Program-made: the position numbers and the translations under genes
Origin: Tragulus kanchil
Lineage: Eukaryota > Chordata > Mammalia > Artiodactyla > Tragulidae
NCBI GenBank assembly: GCA_022376925.1
Contig: JAIOJX010000002.1
Coordinates: 37,286,501 to 37,350,500 of the forward strand
DNA: 64,000 nucleotides
Direction of reading: 5' to 3'
Part shown: piece by piece, positions 34,755-45,406 of the stretch
How the letters are laid out: every line of letters begins with the position of its first letter
Position numbering within the stretch: position 1 is the first letter of the stretch
The notes under the pieces: model-generated
Seen by the model: the letters and a program-made list of their open reading frames with translations, nothing else
What the model was told of the DNA's origin: nothing
Databases searched by the model: none

Positions 34755-36521
34755 GTATTCAACTCTATTTGTCTTTCAGATTCTATCTTCTCTTATGTTG
34801 GCCGTTTGAAGCCATTGTTAGCCTATATATCTCTGTATCCACCTCTTTCCGCTGATTTGCAGAGGGAAATGTTAAGTAGATTAGACGTGTTAGCCTTGTA
34901 CGTCACAGACTTTTATGTGCTAGCGCTTTGGGATCTCTTTTACTGCAACGCTTAAGGAGAGTAGAATTTCCGTGTGTTCAAAGAAATGGCCAGAAAAGGC
35001 TAGGGACGTTAACGTGAGTATGTTCAGCCTTGCGCAGTTGCGTTTGCAATGGCTAAAGACCAGCTTGGATGGAAGTGGCGACTTAGACGGCTCCAGGTCT
35101 GCCGCAGTTAGGCGCGTTAACTACCGGCGTGGCAGACGCGCGGTGAGTTAGAGTGGCTGTGAGGAGGGCAGGTCTGTGGGAGCATAGCAGCTTAGCTTCC
35201 GTTTGAGCAGGGAGGCCAGGCTGTTCTTCACCGTGACACTGACAGCCTATGTCTGTGTTCAAGGCACATGGCGACGCACTCTCCGGAGAAAACCCACAAG
35301 TGTAACTATTGCGAGAAAATGTTTCACCGGAAGGACCACCTGAAGAACCACCTCCACACGCACGACCCCAACAAAGAGACGTTCAAGTGCGACGAGTGCG
35401 GCAAGAGCTACAACACCAAGCTGGGCTTCAAGCGGCACCTGGCGCTGCATGCGGCCACGAGCGGCGACCTCACCTGCAAGGTGTGCCTGCAGGCGTTCGA
35501 GAGCACGGGGGTGCTGCTGGAGCACCTCAAGTCGCACGCGGGCAAGTCGTCGGGCGGCGTGAAGGAGAAGAAGCACGCGTGCGAGCACTGCGAGCGCAGC
35601 TTCTACACACGCAAGGACGTGCGCAGGCACATGGTGGTGCACACCGGCCGGAAGGACTTCCTCTGCCAGTACTGCGCACAGAGGTTCGGGCGCAAGGACC
35701 ACCTGACGCGGCACATGAAGAAGAGCCACAACCAGGAGCTCCTGAAGGTCAAGACGGAGCCCGTGGACTTCCTGGACCCCTTCACCTGCAACGTGTCGGT
35801 GCCCATCAAGGACGAGCTCCTCCCGGTGATGCCCCTGCCCTCCAGCGAGCTGCTGTCCAAGCCCTTCCCCAACACGCTGCAGCTGAACCTCTACAACGCA
35901 CCCTTCCAGTCCGTGCCGAGCTCGGGCTCCGCCCACCAGATGATCACCACCCTGCCTTTGGGCATGACCTGCCCCCTCGACATGGATGCTGTCCACCCCT
36001 CTCACCACCTCTCCTTCAAGTACCCATTCAGTTCTACCTCATACGCCATCTCAATCCCTGAAAAGGAACAGCCATTGAAGGGGGAGATTGAGAGCTACCT
36101 GATGGAGCTCCAGGGCGGCGCGCCCTCCTCCTCCCAGGAGTCTCAAGCGTCCTCCTCGAAACTGGGCTTGGAGCCGCAGCTCGGGCCCCTCGAGGACGGC
36201 GCAGGGGACCTCTCCCTGTCCAAGAGCTCCATCTCCATCGGTGACCCCCTGAACACACCAGCATTGGATTTCTCTCAGCTGTTCAATTTCATACCGTTAA
36301 ACGGTCCTCCCTACAACCCGCTGTCGGTGGGGAGCCTGGGGATGAGCTACTCGCAGGAGGAGGCGCACGCTTCCGTGTCCCAGCTCCCCGCGCCAAGCCA
36401 GGACCTCCCTGATCCTGCCAGCACCATCGGGCTGGGCTCTCTGCACTCTCTCTCGGCCGCCTTCACCAGTAGCCTGAGCACGAGCACCACCCTGCCGCGT
36501 TTCCACCAGGCTTTCCAGTAG
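34513..36521 (+). CDS. PLAG1: PLAG1 zinc-finger transcription factor (two coding exons: 34513-34754 joined to 35264-36521)
   Basis: PLAG1 is a nuclear, sequence-specific activator; its family is known for binding GC-rich sites, activating IGF2 and affecting body growth. The spliced frame gives 499 residues, one serine fewer than human as I remember it. Seen in the translation: a basic KRKR nuclear-localisation motif at residues 22-25, then seven C2H2 fingers. Their zinc ligands are C36/C39/H52/H56, C64/C69/H82/H86, C94/C97/H110/H114, C123/C126/H139/H143, C152/C155/H168/H172, C187/C190/H203/H207 and C215/C218/H231/H236. Two SUMO-type motifs follow (VKTE, K244; IKDE, K263), then a serine-rich activation region ending RFHQAFQ. 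All ligands are intact and the frame is unbroken. The ATG has G at -3 and +4, and an in-frame TAG at 34504-34506 fixes the start. The internal ATG at 35268 (M83) would give the shorter form known in human. The terminal exon overlaps duplication 12, but this copy is the complete one. Confidence 0.97.
34755..35263 (+). other. PLAG1: PLAG1 intron between the coding exons
   Basis: This is a GT-AG intron of 509 bases, phase 2, splitting the R81 codon as AG|G. The acceptor is gtctgtgttcaag|G. Its first half is AT-rich. From about 34990 onward it becomes rich in CpG, matching the high-GC terminal exon that follows. No other gene is seen in it. Confidence 0.92.
35264..36521 (+). CDS. PLAG1: PLAG1 terminal coding exon
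   Basis: This exon encodes residues 81 (last base) to 499: the end of finger 2, fingers 3-7, the SUMO motifs and the C-terminal activation region. Synonymous positions are extremely GC-rich: by hand count only 10 of the first 168 codons (M83-F250) end in A or T. The stop is TAG at 36519-36521. The GC richness produces long open antisense and alternative frames across 35259-36061 that are not genes. The segment from about 35560 to 36658 is repeated downstream as duplication 12. Confidence 0.96.
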
Positions 36522-37764
36522 GGCCCAGCATGCAGCACCGGTCGCCCGAGCGCACGTGCAGCCCCGCCTTAGCTGACCGTTCTTATTTTAGTGCCTACTT
36601 TAAGACAATATAACAGTTTCTGCTTCTGTATAGTACCAACTTTCATTAAGCCAGTATAGGGGGACTTCCGTCCAGGGCAAGGAGAAGAAGCAGCGCGAGC
36701 ACTGCGGCGCAGCTTCTACACGCAAGGCGTGCGCAGGCACATGGTGGTGCACACCGGCGGAAGGACTTCCTCTGCCAGTACTGCGCACAGAGGTTCGGGC
36801 GCAAGGACCACCTGACGCGGCACATGAAGAAGAGCCACAACCAGGAGCTCCTGAAGGTCAAGACGGAGCCCGTGGACTTCCTGGACCCCTTCACCTGCAA
36901 CGTGTCGGTGCCCATCAAGGACGAGCTCCTCCCGGTGATGCCCCTGCCCTCCAGCGAGCTGCTGTCCAAGCCCTTCCCCAACACGCTGCAGCTGAACCTC
37001 TACAACGCACCCTTCCAGTCCGTGCCGAGCTCGGGCTCCGCCCACCAGATGATCACCACCCTGCCTTTGGGCATGACCTGCCCCCTCGACATGGATGCTG
37101 TCCACCCCTCTCACCACCTCTCCTTCAAGTACCCATTCAGTTCTACCTCATACGCCATCTCAATCCCTGAAAAGGAACAGCCATTGAAGGGGGAGATTGA
37201 GAGCTACCTGATGGAGCTCCAGGGCGCGCCCTCCTCCTCCCAGGAGTCTCAAGCGTCCTCCTCGAAACTGGGCTTGGAGCCGCAGCTCGGGCCCCTCGAG
37301 GACGGCGCAGGGGACCTCTCCCTGTCCAAGAGCTCCATCTCCATCGGTGACCCCCTGAACACACCAGCATTGGATTTCTCTCAGCTGTTCAATTTCATAC
37401 CGTTAAACGGTCCTCCCTACAACCCGCTGTCGGTGGGGAGCCTGGGGATGAGCTACTCGCAGGAGGAGGCGCACGCTTCCGTGTCCCAGCTCCCCGCGCC
37501 AAGCCAGGACCTCCCTGATCCTGCCAGCACCATCGGGCTGGGCTCTCTGCACTCTCTCTCGGCCGCCTTCACCAGTAGCCTGAGCACGAGCACCACCCTG
37601 CCGCGTTTCCACCAGGCTTTCCAGTAGGGCCCAGCATGCAGCACCGGTCGCCCGAGCGCACGTGCAGCCCCGCCTTAGCTGACCGTTCTTATTTTAGTGC
37701 CTACTTTAAGACAATATAACAGTTTCTGCTTCTGTATAGTACCAACTTTCATTAAGCCAGTATA
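35560..37764. repeat. PLAG1: Direct duplication 12 in PLAG1 (copy A ~35560-36658, copy B ~36675-37764)
   Basis: The terminal PLAG1 exon and the first ~137 bases of 3' UTR are repeated head to tail. Copy A is intact. Copy B is degraded in its first ~100 bases and lacks three bases in the glycine pair before the serine-rich region. The copies then rejoin the unique 3' UTR at 37765. Confidence 0.95.
36675..37764 (+). pseudogene. PLAG1: Second, truncated copy of PLAG1 terminal exon (duplication 12, copy B; probably an assembly artefact)
   Basis: This block repeats the PLAG1 exon from finger 6 to the stop codon plus about 137 bases of 3' UTR. An open frame of 267 residues starts at 36824 (in finger 7) and matches the authentic C-terminus except for one missing glycine codon (three bases lost near 37225). 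The first ~100 bases (36675-36780) carry several single-base deletions that break the finger 6 frame, whereas the rest is essentially identical. There is no promoter, start context or splice acceptor, and it sits directly behind the real exon. Concentration of errors at the junction argues for an unmerged contig overlap rather than a partial gene duplication. Confidence 0.9.
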
Positions 37765-38369
37765 AAATAGAAACTAGCTTTTTAAGTGAGCTTCAGAACC
37801 ATTTGTGTTCAGCTATGTTTACCTGGGTATTTTGTCCTGATTCACTGCCAATTGTCACATTTTCAGACGGTTTCTCCTCTAGGAAAGCCATTACTAGCAG
37901 TCAAGTCTTACAGATTCCATGTTCTAACTTACTGTTCGACCTTAAAACCCTGAATTTTTGTCCAAGAATAATGGCTCTACCTTTTGACATTTGGCTCCTT
38001 ACAAATATTGCACGATAGAATGTAAATTTTCTAAACCATACATGAATGCCCTGAGAGTTTTTAAAAATGTTACTAGCCTCTAAGTGGATTAATGATCAAA
38101 TGCGTCAAATGGATTAAGAATCCAGTCCGGGGACATGGCATATGTTTCTTAGATATAACCACAATTTCAGGTCAGTATATTTTTGAAGACTTGCTATTGT
38201 CTGGCTCAAGTGTTTGCCGTCTTTTTTGTCTGCCCATACAAGAAAAACGAATCCTAGACACAAAGCACCAGTACTGGGAGCAAACAGAGATCCCTAAGAA
38301 GGTGCCCAGGCAGTCCACAGTACTTCAGCATCAGCCTTAAATTAGCACACGGGGGTGTTGGCCACATTT

Positions 38370-40525
38370 TACCGTTGTTGCTGTCTTTACGTGGCACTCG
38401 TGGTCTGTGGTGTCGAGTCCTCTGCGCCAGTGTGTGGAGGCCCGTCTTTCATCTCTACCTTTCATGGCCAGAGGGTGGGTCGTGGAAGCCAGCCGTTTCC
38501 CTTGGCTCCTCACTGCACAACTGGCCCAGAGACCTGAGCTGTGGGGGATCTCAGGGGACTGTGTTCCAAGGGTGGGGCTGTCCCAGCGTCTAGGATGAGA
38601 GACCCCAGGCAAGGAGACAGGCAAGGCCTGCGCTGCACTGGGGCTTGTCTGGGGACATCGTCCCCTGTCGCCAGGGTGGAAGTGAGGAGTCAAGTCAGAG
38701 CGTATCACTAACATCCCTTCTGGCTGCCTTTGATCCAGTTTTCTCTCCCAGAGCACCGAAAGCAGAACACAGAACAACAGCGCTTCCCACCCATGGTATC
38801 TTTCTCATTCAGTGTTAATTCTTCTTTCCTTGCTATTTTCAGACAGACCCTTTAAAGCTAAATGCATTTGAAAACCATCTGAGGAATGACCACAAAGTCT
38901 TAAGCGACTGACAGTATATATAGTAAAAGCCCACTTTTCCACATCTCTGGTAAAGAAGCTGAATTTGCAGAGAGAGGGAGAAAACGACAGCGAAACAAGC
39001 AGTATCTTAGTTAATGTGAAAGTAACAATCAAGGATGTTGCGTTCCGTGAATCCAGTAGTCACCACGGGCTTTCCTCCCATTAGACAACCAGCACACCTT
39101 CTCAAAGGTCAAACTATTATTCTATTTTTCTAATCATCGGTTGAGGCGTCAACCTTAGAAGCATATCTTTTAAGCACTTGTTAACACCTTATTTGGGGAC
39201 CCTATCTGTTGGGGTGGGTTTGAAGTGGGAGGGTTTATAAAAGAGTATATATCTCTTTAAAAAGAGAGAGAGAGGACTATTTCTGAGCACTCACGAGCTC
39301 TGTGTGGAAGCTTCCCTTCCCTGTCACAGGGCCAGTTATCACTGCGGATTTCCATGTTTACCGAGAAGTTCTAAAGATGAGTGCAGATTACTGAATATAA
39401 TACATTATTTAAAATATTGGGGAGTAGTATAATTTGTGGAGAAATGTACCGTTGTTGCTGTCTTTACGTGGCACTCGTGGTCTGTGGTGTCGAGTCCTCT
39501 GCGCCAGTGTGTGGAGGCCCGTCTTTCATCTCTACCTTTCATGGCCAGAGGGTGGGTCGTGGAAGCCAGCCGTTTCCCTTGGCTCCTCACTGCACAACTG
39601 GCCCAGAGACCTGAGCTGTGGGGGATCTCAGGGGACTGTGTTCCAAGGGTGGGGCTGTCCCAGCGTCTAGGATGAGAGACCCCAGGCAAGGAGACAGGCA
39701 AGGCCTGCGCTGCACTGGGGCTTGTCTGGGGACATCGTCCCCTGTCGCCAGGGTGGAAGTGAGGAGTCAAGTCAGAGCGTATCACTAACATCCCTTCTGG
39801 CTGCCTTTGATCCAGTTTTCTCTCCCAGAGCACCGAAAGCAGAACACAGAACAACAGCGCTTCCCACCCATGGTATCTTTCTCATTCAGTGTTAATTCTT
39901 CTTTCCTTGCTATTTTCAGACAGACCCTTTAAAGCTAAATGCATTTGAAAACCATCTGAGGAATGACCACAAAGTCTTAAGCGACTGACAGTATATATAG
40001 TAAAAGCCCACTTTTCCACATCTCTGGTAAAGAAGCTGAATTTGCAGAGAGAGGGAGAAAACGACAGCGAAACAAGCAGTATCTTAGTTAATGTGAAAGT
40101 AACAATCAAGGATGTTGCGTTCCGTGAATCCAGTAGTCACCACGGGCTTTCCTCCCATTAGACAACCAGCACACCTTCTCAAAGGTCAAACTATTATTCT
40201 ATTTTTCTAATCATCGGTTGAGGCGTCAACCTTAGAAGCATATCTTTTAAGCACTTGTTAACACCTTATTTGGGGACCCTATCTGTTGGGGTGGGTTTGA
40301 AGTGGGAGGGTTTATAAAAGAGTATATATCTCTTTAAAAAGAGAGAGAGAGGACTATTTCTGAGCACTCACGAGCTCTGTGTGGAAGCTTCCCTTCCCTG
40401 TCACAGGGCCAGTTATCACTGCGGATTTCCATGTTTACCGAGAAGTTCTAAAGATGAGTGCAGATTACTGAATATAATACATTATTTAAAATATTGGGGA
40501 GTAGTATAATTTGTGGAGAAATGTA
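38370..40525. repeat. Direct duplication 13 in PLAG1 3' UTR (copy A 38370-39446, copy B 39447-40525)
   Basis: The copies abut exactly, with offset 1,077. They are essentially identical, including a short GA run near 39265/40342. The block lies inside the 3' UTR and inflates its apparent length. Confidence 0.95.
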
Positions 40526-41417
40526 GATTGTAATAATGTAAATGGGATTTCCCTCTATATATTATATATATGTACACACACGTATCGCACTTCATAGAAT
40601 CAGAGTTTGCTCTCTTACGGAGCTTTGGCTCCTGTATTTTTATCATGCTCCTGTTTTTTGTTTTAAATCCCAGGAGCAGTAGTTTTTATACGTATGTATT
40701 TAAATTTTATTATTAAAAGTTACATTTTATAAAAAAAAAAAAGTGTGTTCCAAAGGCATTAAAATTATATATGTTAATAAGGAAATACATTTTAAAAATT
40801 TTTCAAACTGCTCCTGCGCGTTTGCCTAGGAGACTATTTGCTCTCAAAGTCGGCTTTTAGCTCTGCCGTGTTGCTGCCTGCTTTAGTTTCTATGAAACAG
40901 ATTGCTTACTTAAATCATTAGTTGAATGATTAGTGTTCAGTATTGCTTTAATCACATCAAGTGGGGGGGGAACAAAAAAAATTGGTGACAGAGCACAAAT
41001 CAATAGAAAACCTATTTTTAAATAGAAATCACGAATCACAAGTGTGGAAGCACTACTTTGTTTTCATCTAAAATTTGCTTGAAGTTAGATGAACGAGCTG
41101 AGACACTGGCCTGAGTGGGCTGTATGTCACTGCTAATAAAAAAAGAGAGTAGAGAGTACCAGGAGTTATTAAAGAAAGCATTTTGGAAATGGGGCATGGT
41201 GCCATGTAGGTATATATATATAGAGAGAGAGAGAGAGAGATTTTAGCCTAACTCACCCTGTGTGGAATTCAAACACAGATGCATACCTTCCAGGGCACCA
41301 AGGCTGAAATTGTGGGCTCACATATTTCTCATGTATACACCTCCCCTGCCTGTTGCCTTCCCACGGACTTGAAACGACACTTCCGAATAAGAGGGACTTC
41401 AGCTCCTTGGTTTTTTG
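40526..41417 (+). other. PLAG1: PLAG1 3' UTR unique segment with microsatellites
   Basis: AT-rich sequence between duplications 13 and 14. It holds TA-rich sequence near 40555-40572, an A-run near 40729 and the TA/GA microsatellite at 41211-41240. Confidence 0.5.
41211..41240. repeat. (TA)6(GA)9 compound microsatellite in PLAG1 3' UTR
   Basis: A pure (TA)n tract joined directly to a pure (GA)n tract in the transcribed 3' UTR; likely polymorphic in length. Confidence 0.95.
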
Positions 41418-43670
41418 AACTGACTGTAGTAATCACTAAAGCCCCTTTGAGAGAATCTCTATTAAACATGAGGCAGACTCGTTTGTTTTAATTGCACAGT
41501 GGTCTGACAAAGCTGTAACACCGAACTGGCTCTTTTTTCTTTTCTTAAAAAGAAAATCAACCCTTTTGATGTCAACTGGATGTGATGAAAAATAGCGATT
41601 GCCAAGGCGGACTTCATTCTCCAGTGGCCAGCGTCCCCATCCTCAAAATTTCTAGTCGTGCCTTTGCTTGTTTTTTTCTTTTTTTTAAAAAAAAGGGATT
41701 GTCATTCAGTAAACATACTTCCATTTAGAATTTGGACTGCAGACAAGATATTAAACCTCATTCAGTTTGACCTTCCACGTGTTCGTATAAATTAGATCAC
41801 CAGACACGGGCGCGTGAGCATGGAAGGATGCTAACACTGTGAGCGTTGTTCTCCACAGGCGGACGCGAGCGTCACCTTGATGGCTATTGGTCACTGTCAC
41901 GACGTGCATCTTAGAACCCTCTTCCCAGGTTCCGTTGTTCAGAACTTCAGTTGTCCTGGTGGATCACACACCACTCTTTGTGCGCCTCATTGATTTCAGT
42001 TAGGTGTTTCTTCCAAGCTGTGTATTTTTTTGCCGATGTGTAGCTTGTGCTTTATTATTCCTAGTCACTTGTGGAACATAGTGATATATTGTGTTAATTT
42101 GGACAGTAGCGGTTTTTAAAAACCATATACTGACTGAAACATGAGCCAGAGCTGACTGCTTTATTAAGCTAATAATGAATGTTAAAGAGTACATATTTTC
42201 AGGATTATTCATCTAGTAAGCAATACACATATATAGGCCAATATTTTTTTAAAAAAATAGAGCTTGGTCAACCTCTATACTACACATATTACAAGATATA
42301 GCACTTTCAAAACGAATCTAAACCTTTACAGAAAACTTTCTTATAGGTTATGCCTTTTATTTTAAGACTTATTATAATTTGTTTCAAGTGCCATTAGAGG
42401 ATAGATATATAGGCCTTTGATATATAATGCTTTGTGTTCAAGAATGGTAGACGGTATTTTGAACAGGTACATTTTTACAGTGTTTTCTTATCAATTTGCT
42501 ATATTGCACAGAATCAGTGTGTGTCTTTTCATAAGGTTTTACAACTGACTGTAGTAGATCACTAAAGCCCCTTTGAGAGAATCTCTATTAAACATGAGGC
42601 AGACTCGTTTGTTTTAATTGCACAGTGGTCTGACAAAGCTGTAACACCGAACTGGCTCTTTTTTCTTTTCTTAAAAAGAAAATCAACCCTTTTGATGTCA
42701 ACTGGATGTGATGAAAAATAGCGATTGCCAAGGCGGACTTCATTCTCCAGTGGCCAGCGTCCCCATCCTCAAAATTTCTAGTCGTGCCTTTGCTTGTTTT
42801 TTTCTTTTTTTTAAAAAAAAGGGATTGTCATTCAGTAAACATACTTCCATTTAGAATTTGGACTGCAGACAAGATATTAAACCTCATTCAGTTTGACCTT
42901 CCACGTGTTCGTATAAATTAGATCACCAGACACGGGCGCGTGAGCATGGAAGGATGCTAACACTGTGAGCGTTGTTCTCCACAGGCGGACGCGAGCGTCA
43001 CCTTGATGGCTATTGGTCACTGTCACGACGTGCATCTTAGAACCCTCTTCCCAGGTTCCGTTGTTCAGAACTTCAGTTGTCCTGGTGGATCACACACCAC
43101 TCTTTGTGCGCCTCATTGATTTCAGTTAGGTGTTTCTTCCAAGCTGTGTATTTTTTTGCCGATGTGTAGCTTGTGCTTTATTATTCCTAGTCACTTGTGG
43201 AACATAGTGATATATTGTGTTAATTTGGACAGTAGCGGTTTTTAAAAACCATATACTGACTGAAACATGAGCCAGAGCTGACTGCTTTATTAAGCTAATA
43301 ATGAATGTTAAAGAGTACATATTTTCAGGATTATTCATCTAGTAAGCAATACACATATATAGGCCAATATTTTTTTAAAAAAATAGAGCTTGGTCAACCT
43401 CTATACTACACATATTACAAGATATAGCACTTTCAAAACGAATCTAAACCTTTACAGAAAACTTTCTTATAGGTTATGCCTTTTATTTTAAGACTTATTA
43501 TAATTTGTTTCAAGTGCCATTAGAGGATAGATATATAGGCCTTTGATATATAATGCTTTGTGTTCAAGAATGGTAGACGGTATTTTGAACAGGTACATTT
43601 TTACAGTGTTTTCTTATCAATTTGCTATATTGCACAGAATCAGTGTGTGTCTTTTCATAAGGTTTTACAA
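41418..43670. repeat. Direct duplication 14 in PLAG1 3' UTR (copy A 41418-42542, copy B 42543-43670)
   Basis: The copies abut. Copy B carries two extra bases about a dozen bases after its start; the rest matches. Also within the 3' UTR. Confidence 0.95.
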
Positions 43671-44525
43671 TGGTTTATTTTTTTACAAGGTTTACGTGTC
43701 TCAAAACACACTGTCTTCCCAGTATGTAGGTTTTAAAAAATATATACCAGTTCACCCAAGTTGCTTCCAGCCTACTGAGATCCAGGTGACGTTGGAGGGG
43801 ATCTTTCAGACGTCCTGTACTCGTCATTAGCAATGGTAGACTGTTACCTCTGAGAAGGGAGTGCCTGAGTTGAGACCTTGTCGCATTTTTCTCACACTGC
43901 ATCTGCAGCTGTGTCAGCCACACAGAGACTCCACTGTGATCCCATAGACCGACCCACTTAAGTTGTGTTGTGTAGCTCTGTGCGGGGGACCTACACCGAG
44001 CTCCTCTGTGATCCTGCGCATCCCGATGATATGACCCACAACGGGCAAGGCACGCTCAGATCACCCCCAGGCCCTTCTGCAGCACATTGTCCACCCTCTG
44101 AGGACGGAAGGCAGTGTCTTTTGATGAGTTATCTAGCTGAGAAATGACACAACTATTGCTAATGTATGAAACACTTCCTTGTATAAGCGTCAGTGGTACA
44201 GATGACCCCGAATGAATGTGCGTCTTCTCCGAAACACTCCCTCAATATTCTGTTGGATCATGCTGCTAATGTAACTTGGGATACAACTCTTCATGGTGCT
44301 ACAAACTTCTCTGTCTCGTTCAGTCGTATTTTTTTTTATCCATAGGAAAAAAAAAAAAAAGACTACATTTGGTGTGAAGGTGTACAATATATTTTTATAC
44401 TGTGACTTCATTTGTCTTTAACCAGACTATTACACCACCCACCACAATGTATTCATGTGCACTTGCAAAAGGAAACCTTGGAACTGCAAATGTTACACCA
44501 GAACAAACCCAGCTTTGTCCACAAG
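43671..44525 (+). other. PLAG1: PLAG1 3' UTR unique segment
   Basis: Unique sequence between duplications 14 and 15. It carries TGAATGT at 44213-44219 and TGCTGCTA at 44261-44268, plus T- and A-runs near 44330-44360. Short open frames here are incidental. Confidence 0.5.
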
Positions 44526-45160
44526 GCGACCGTGACTCGGAACGGAACGTGGGCTTTCTAACATGGTGTGGAGTGAAGAGCATGCTGTACGTTACTAACA
44601 GCCCTTTGAATTGAACAAAAACTGGGCATCTGTTCGGAAATGGATTGCATCATGCCTGAACATAAGCTGGACTGCTGAAATTGTATTTTTAGCTGACAAA
44701 AAGTGTTTGGACTAGTACTTTACAAAATGTTCTGATGATAAAGTTTTGAGTCAAAATAGAAAAGAGAAACTCTGCATTCCAGGCTGCATTTTGTATATTT
44801 TTATTGCATTTAAAAAAAAATTGCTCTTCTGTGATATACCGGGAAATCAAGTGGCCTATCATGTATATCATGTACTTAAAATGTATTCACAAACTACTGT
44901 TGTGTTTGTATAAAATATAGACAAAGACCGTATTTTCCGTGTGTGTATAAGCTCTGTAAAAATAGCAATCACATTATGAAGCTGCAGCGAGACTACATTT
45001 TAAACATCCACATCCAAAGAACCAGGCTATTTATTGTCCAGTTGCCCAGTTATAAAATGCTCATTTGCTGCTAATTAGACAATAGTACTGCAGCTTCTCG
45101 TGGACTACAGTGTTATGTTTGCTGTAAGAAAAAGATATGTGAACTCCACAAAAATATATG

Positions 45161-45166
45161 AATAAA
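45161..45166 (+). terminator. PLAG1: Alternative upstream poly(A) signal
   Basis: AATAAA in an A-rich context 240 bases before the presumed distal signal; it could give a slightly shorter PLAG1 transcript. Support is the hexamer alone. Confidence 0.3.
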
Positions 45167-45400
45167 AATTATAGAGTGGCTTCAGATAATGTAGATCTTC
45201 CTGAAATTTTAACAGATGATAAATTTCTATTTGATATAACATTTTTTCCCTTTGAATTTTTAAATATTTTATCATTTGATAAATATAAGATTCTAATAGT
45301 TGCCTCTAGGACAATATTTGGTGGCTGAAATGTAAAGTTCTAGGGTTTTTTTGTTTTGTTTTAAAACTTTTGTACCTTGAAAGGAAGGAAAGAAATTGTA

Positions 45401-45406
45401 AATAAA
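45401..45406 (+). terminator. PLAG1: Probable PLAG1 poly(A) signal AATAAA
   Basis: A canonical AATAAA follows the AT-rich 3' UTR, with cleavage expected near 45415-45430. It overlaps a Pumilio-type TGTAAATA at 45397-45404. An upstream AATAAA at 45161-45166 is an alternative site. Both signals recur in the second copy of duplication 15 (the main one at 46499-46504), which is likely artefactual. No strong GT-rich downstream element is obvious. Confidence 0.55.

Noticed and set aside
35259..36061. Long antisense (249 codons) and +1-frame (250 codons) open frames across the PLAG1 terminal exon
   Set aside because: They are a by-product of the very GC-rich third positions of PLAG1; their composition is low-complexity (Val/Leu/His/Arg or Pro/Ala/Gly-rich) and no splice or start support exists.
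36675..37764. A genuine partial PLAG1 tandem duplication
   Set aside because: It matches the size and behaviour of nineteen other doublets in the window and carries junction-centred single-base losses.
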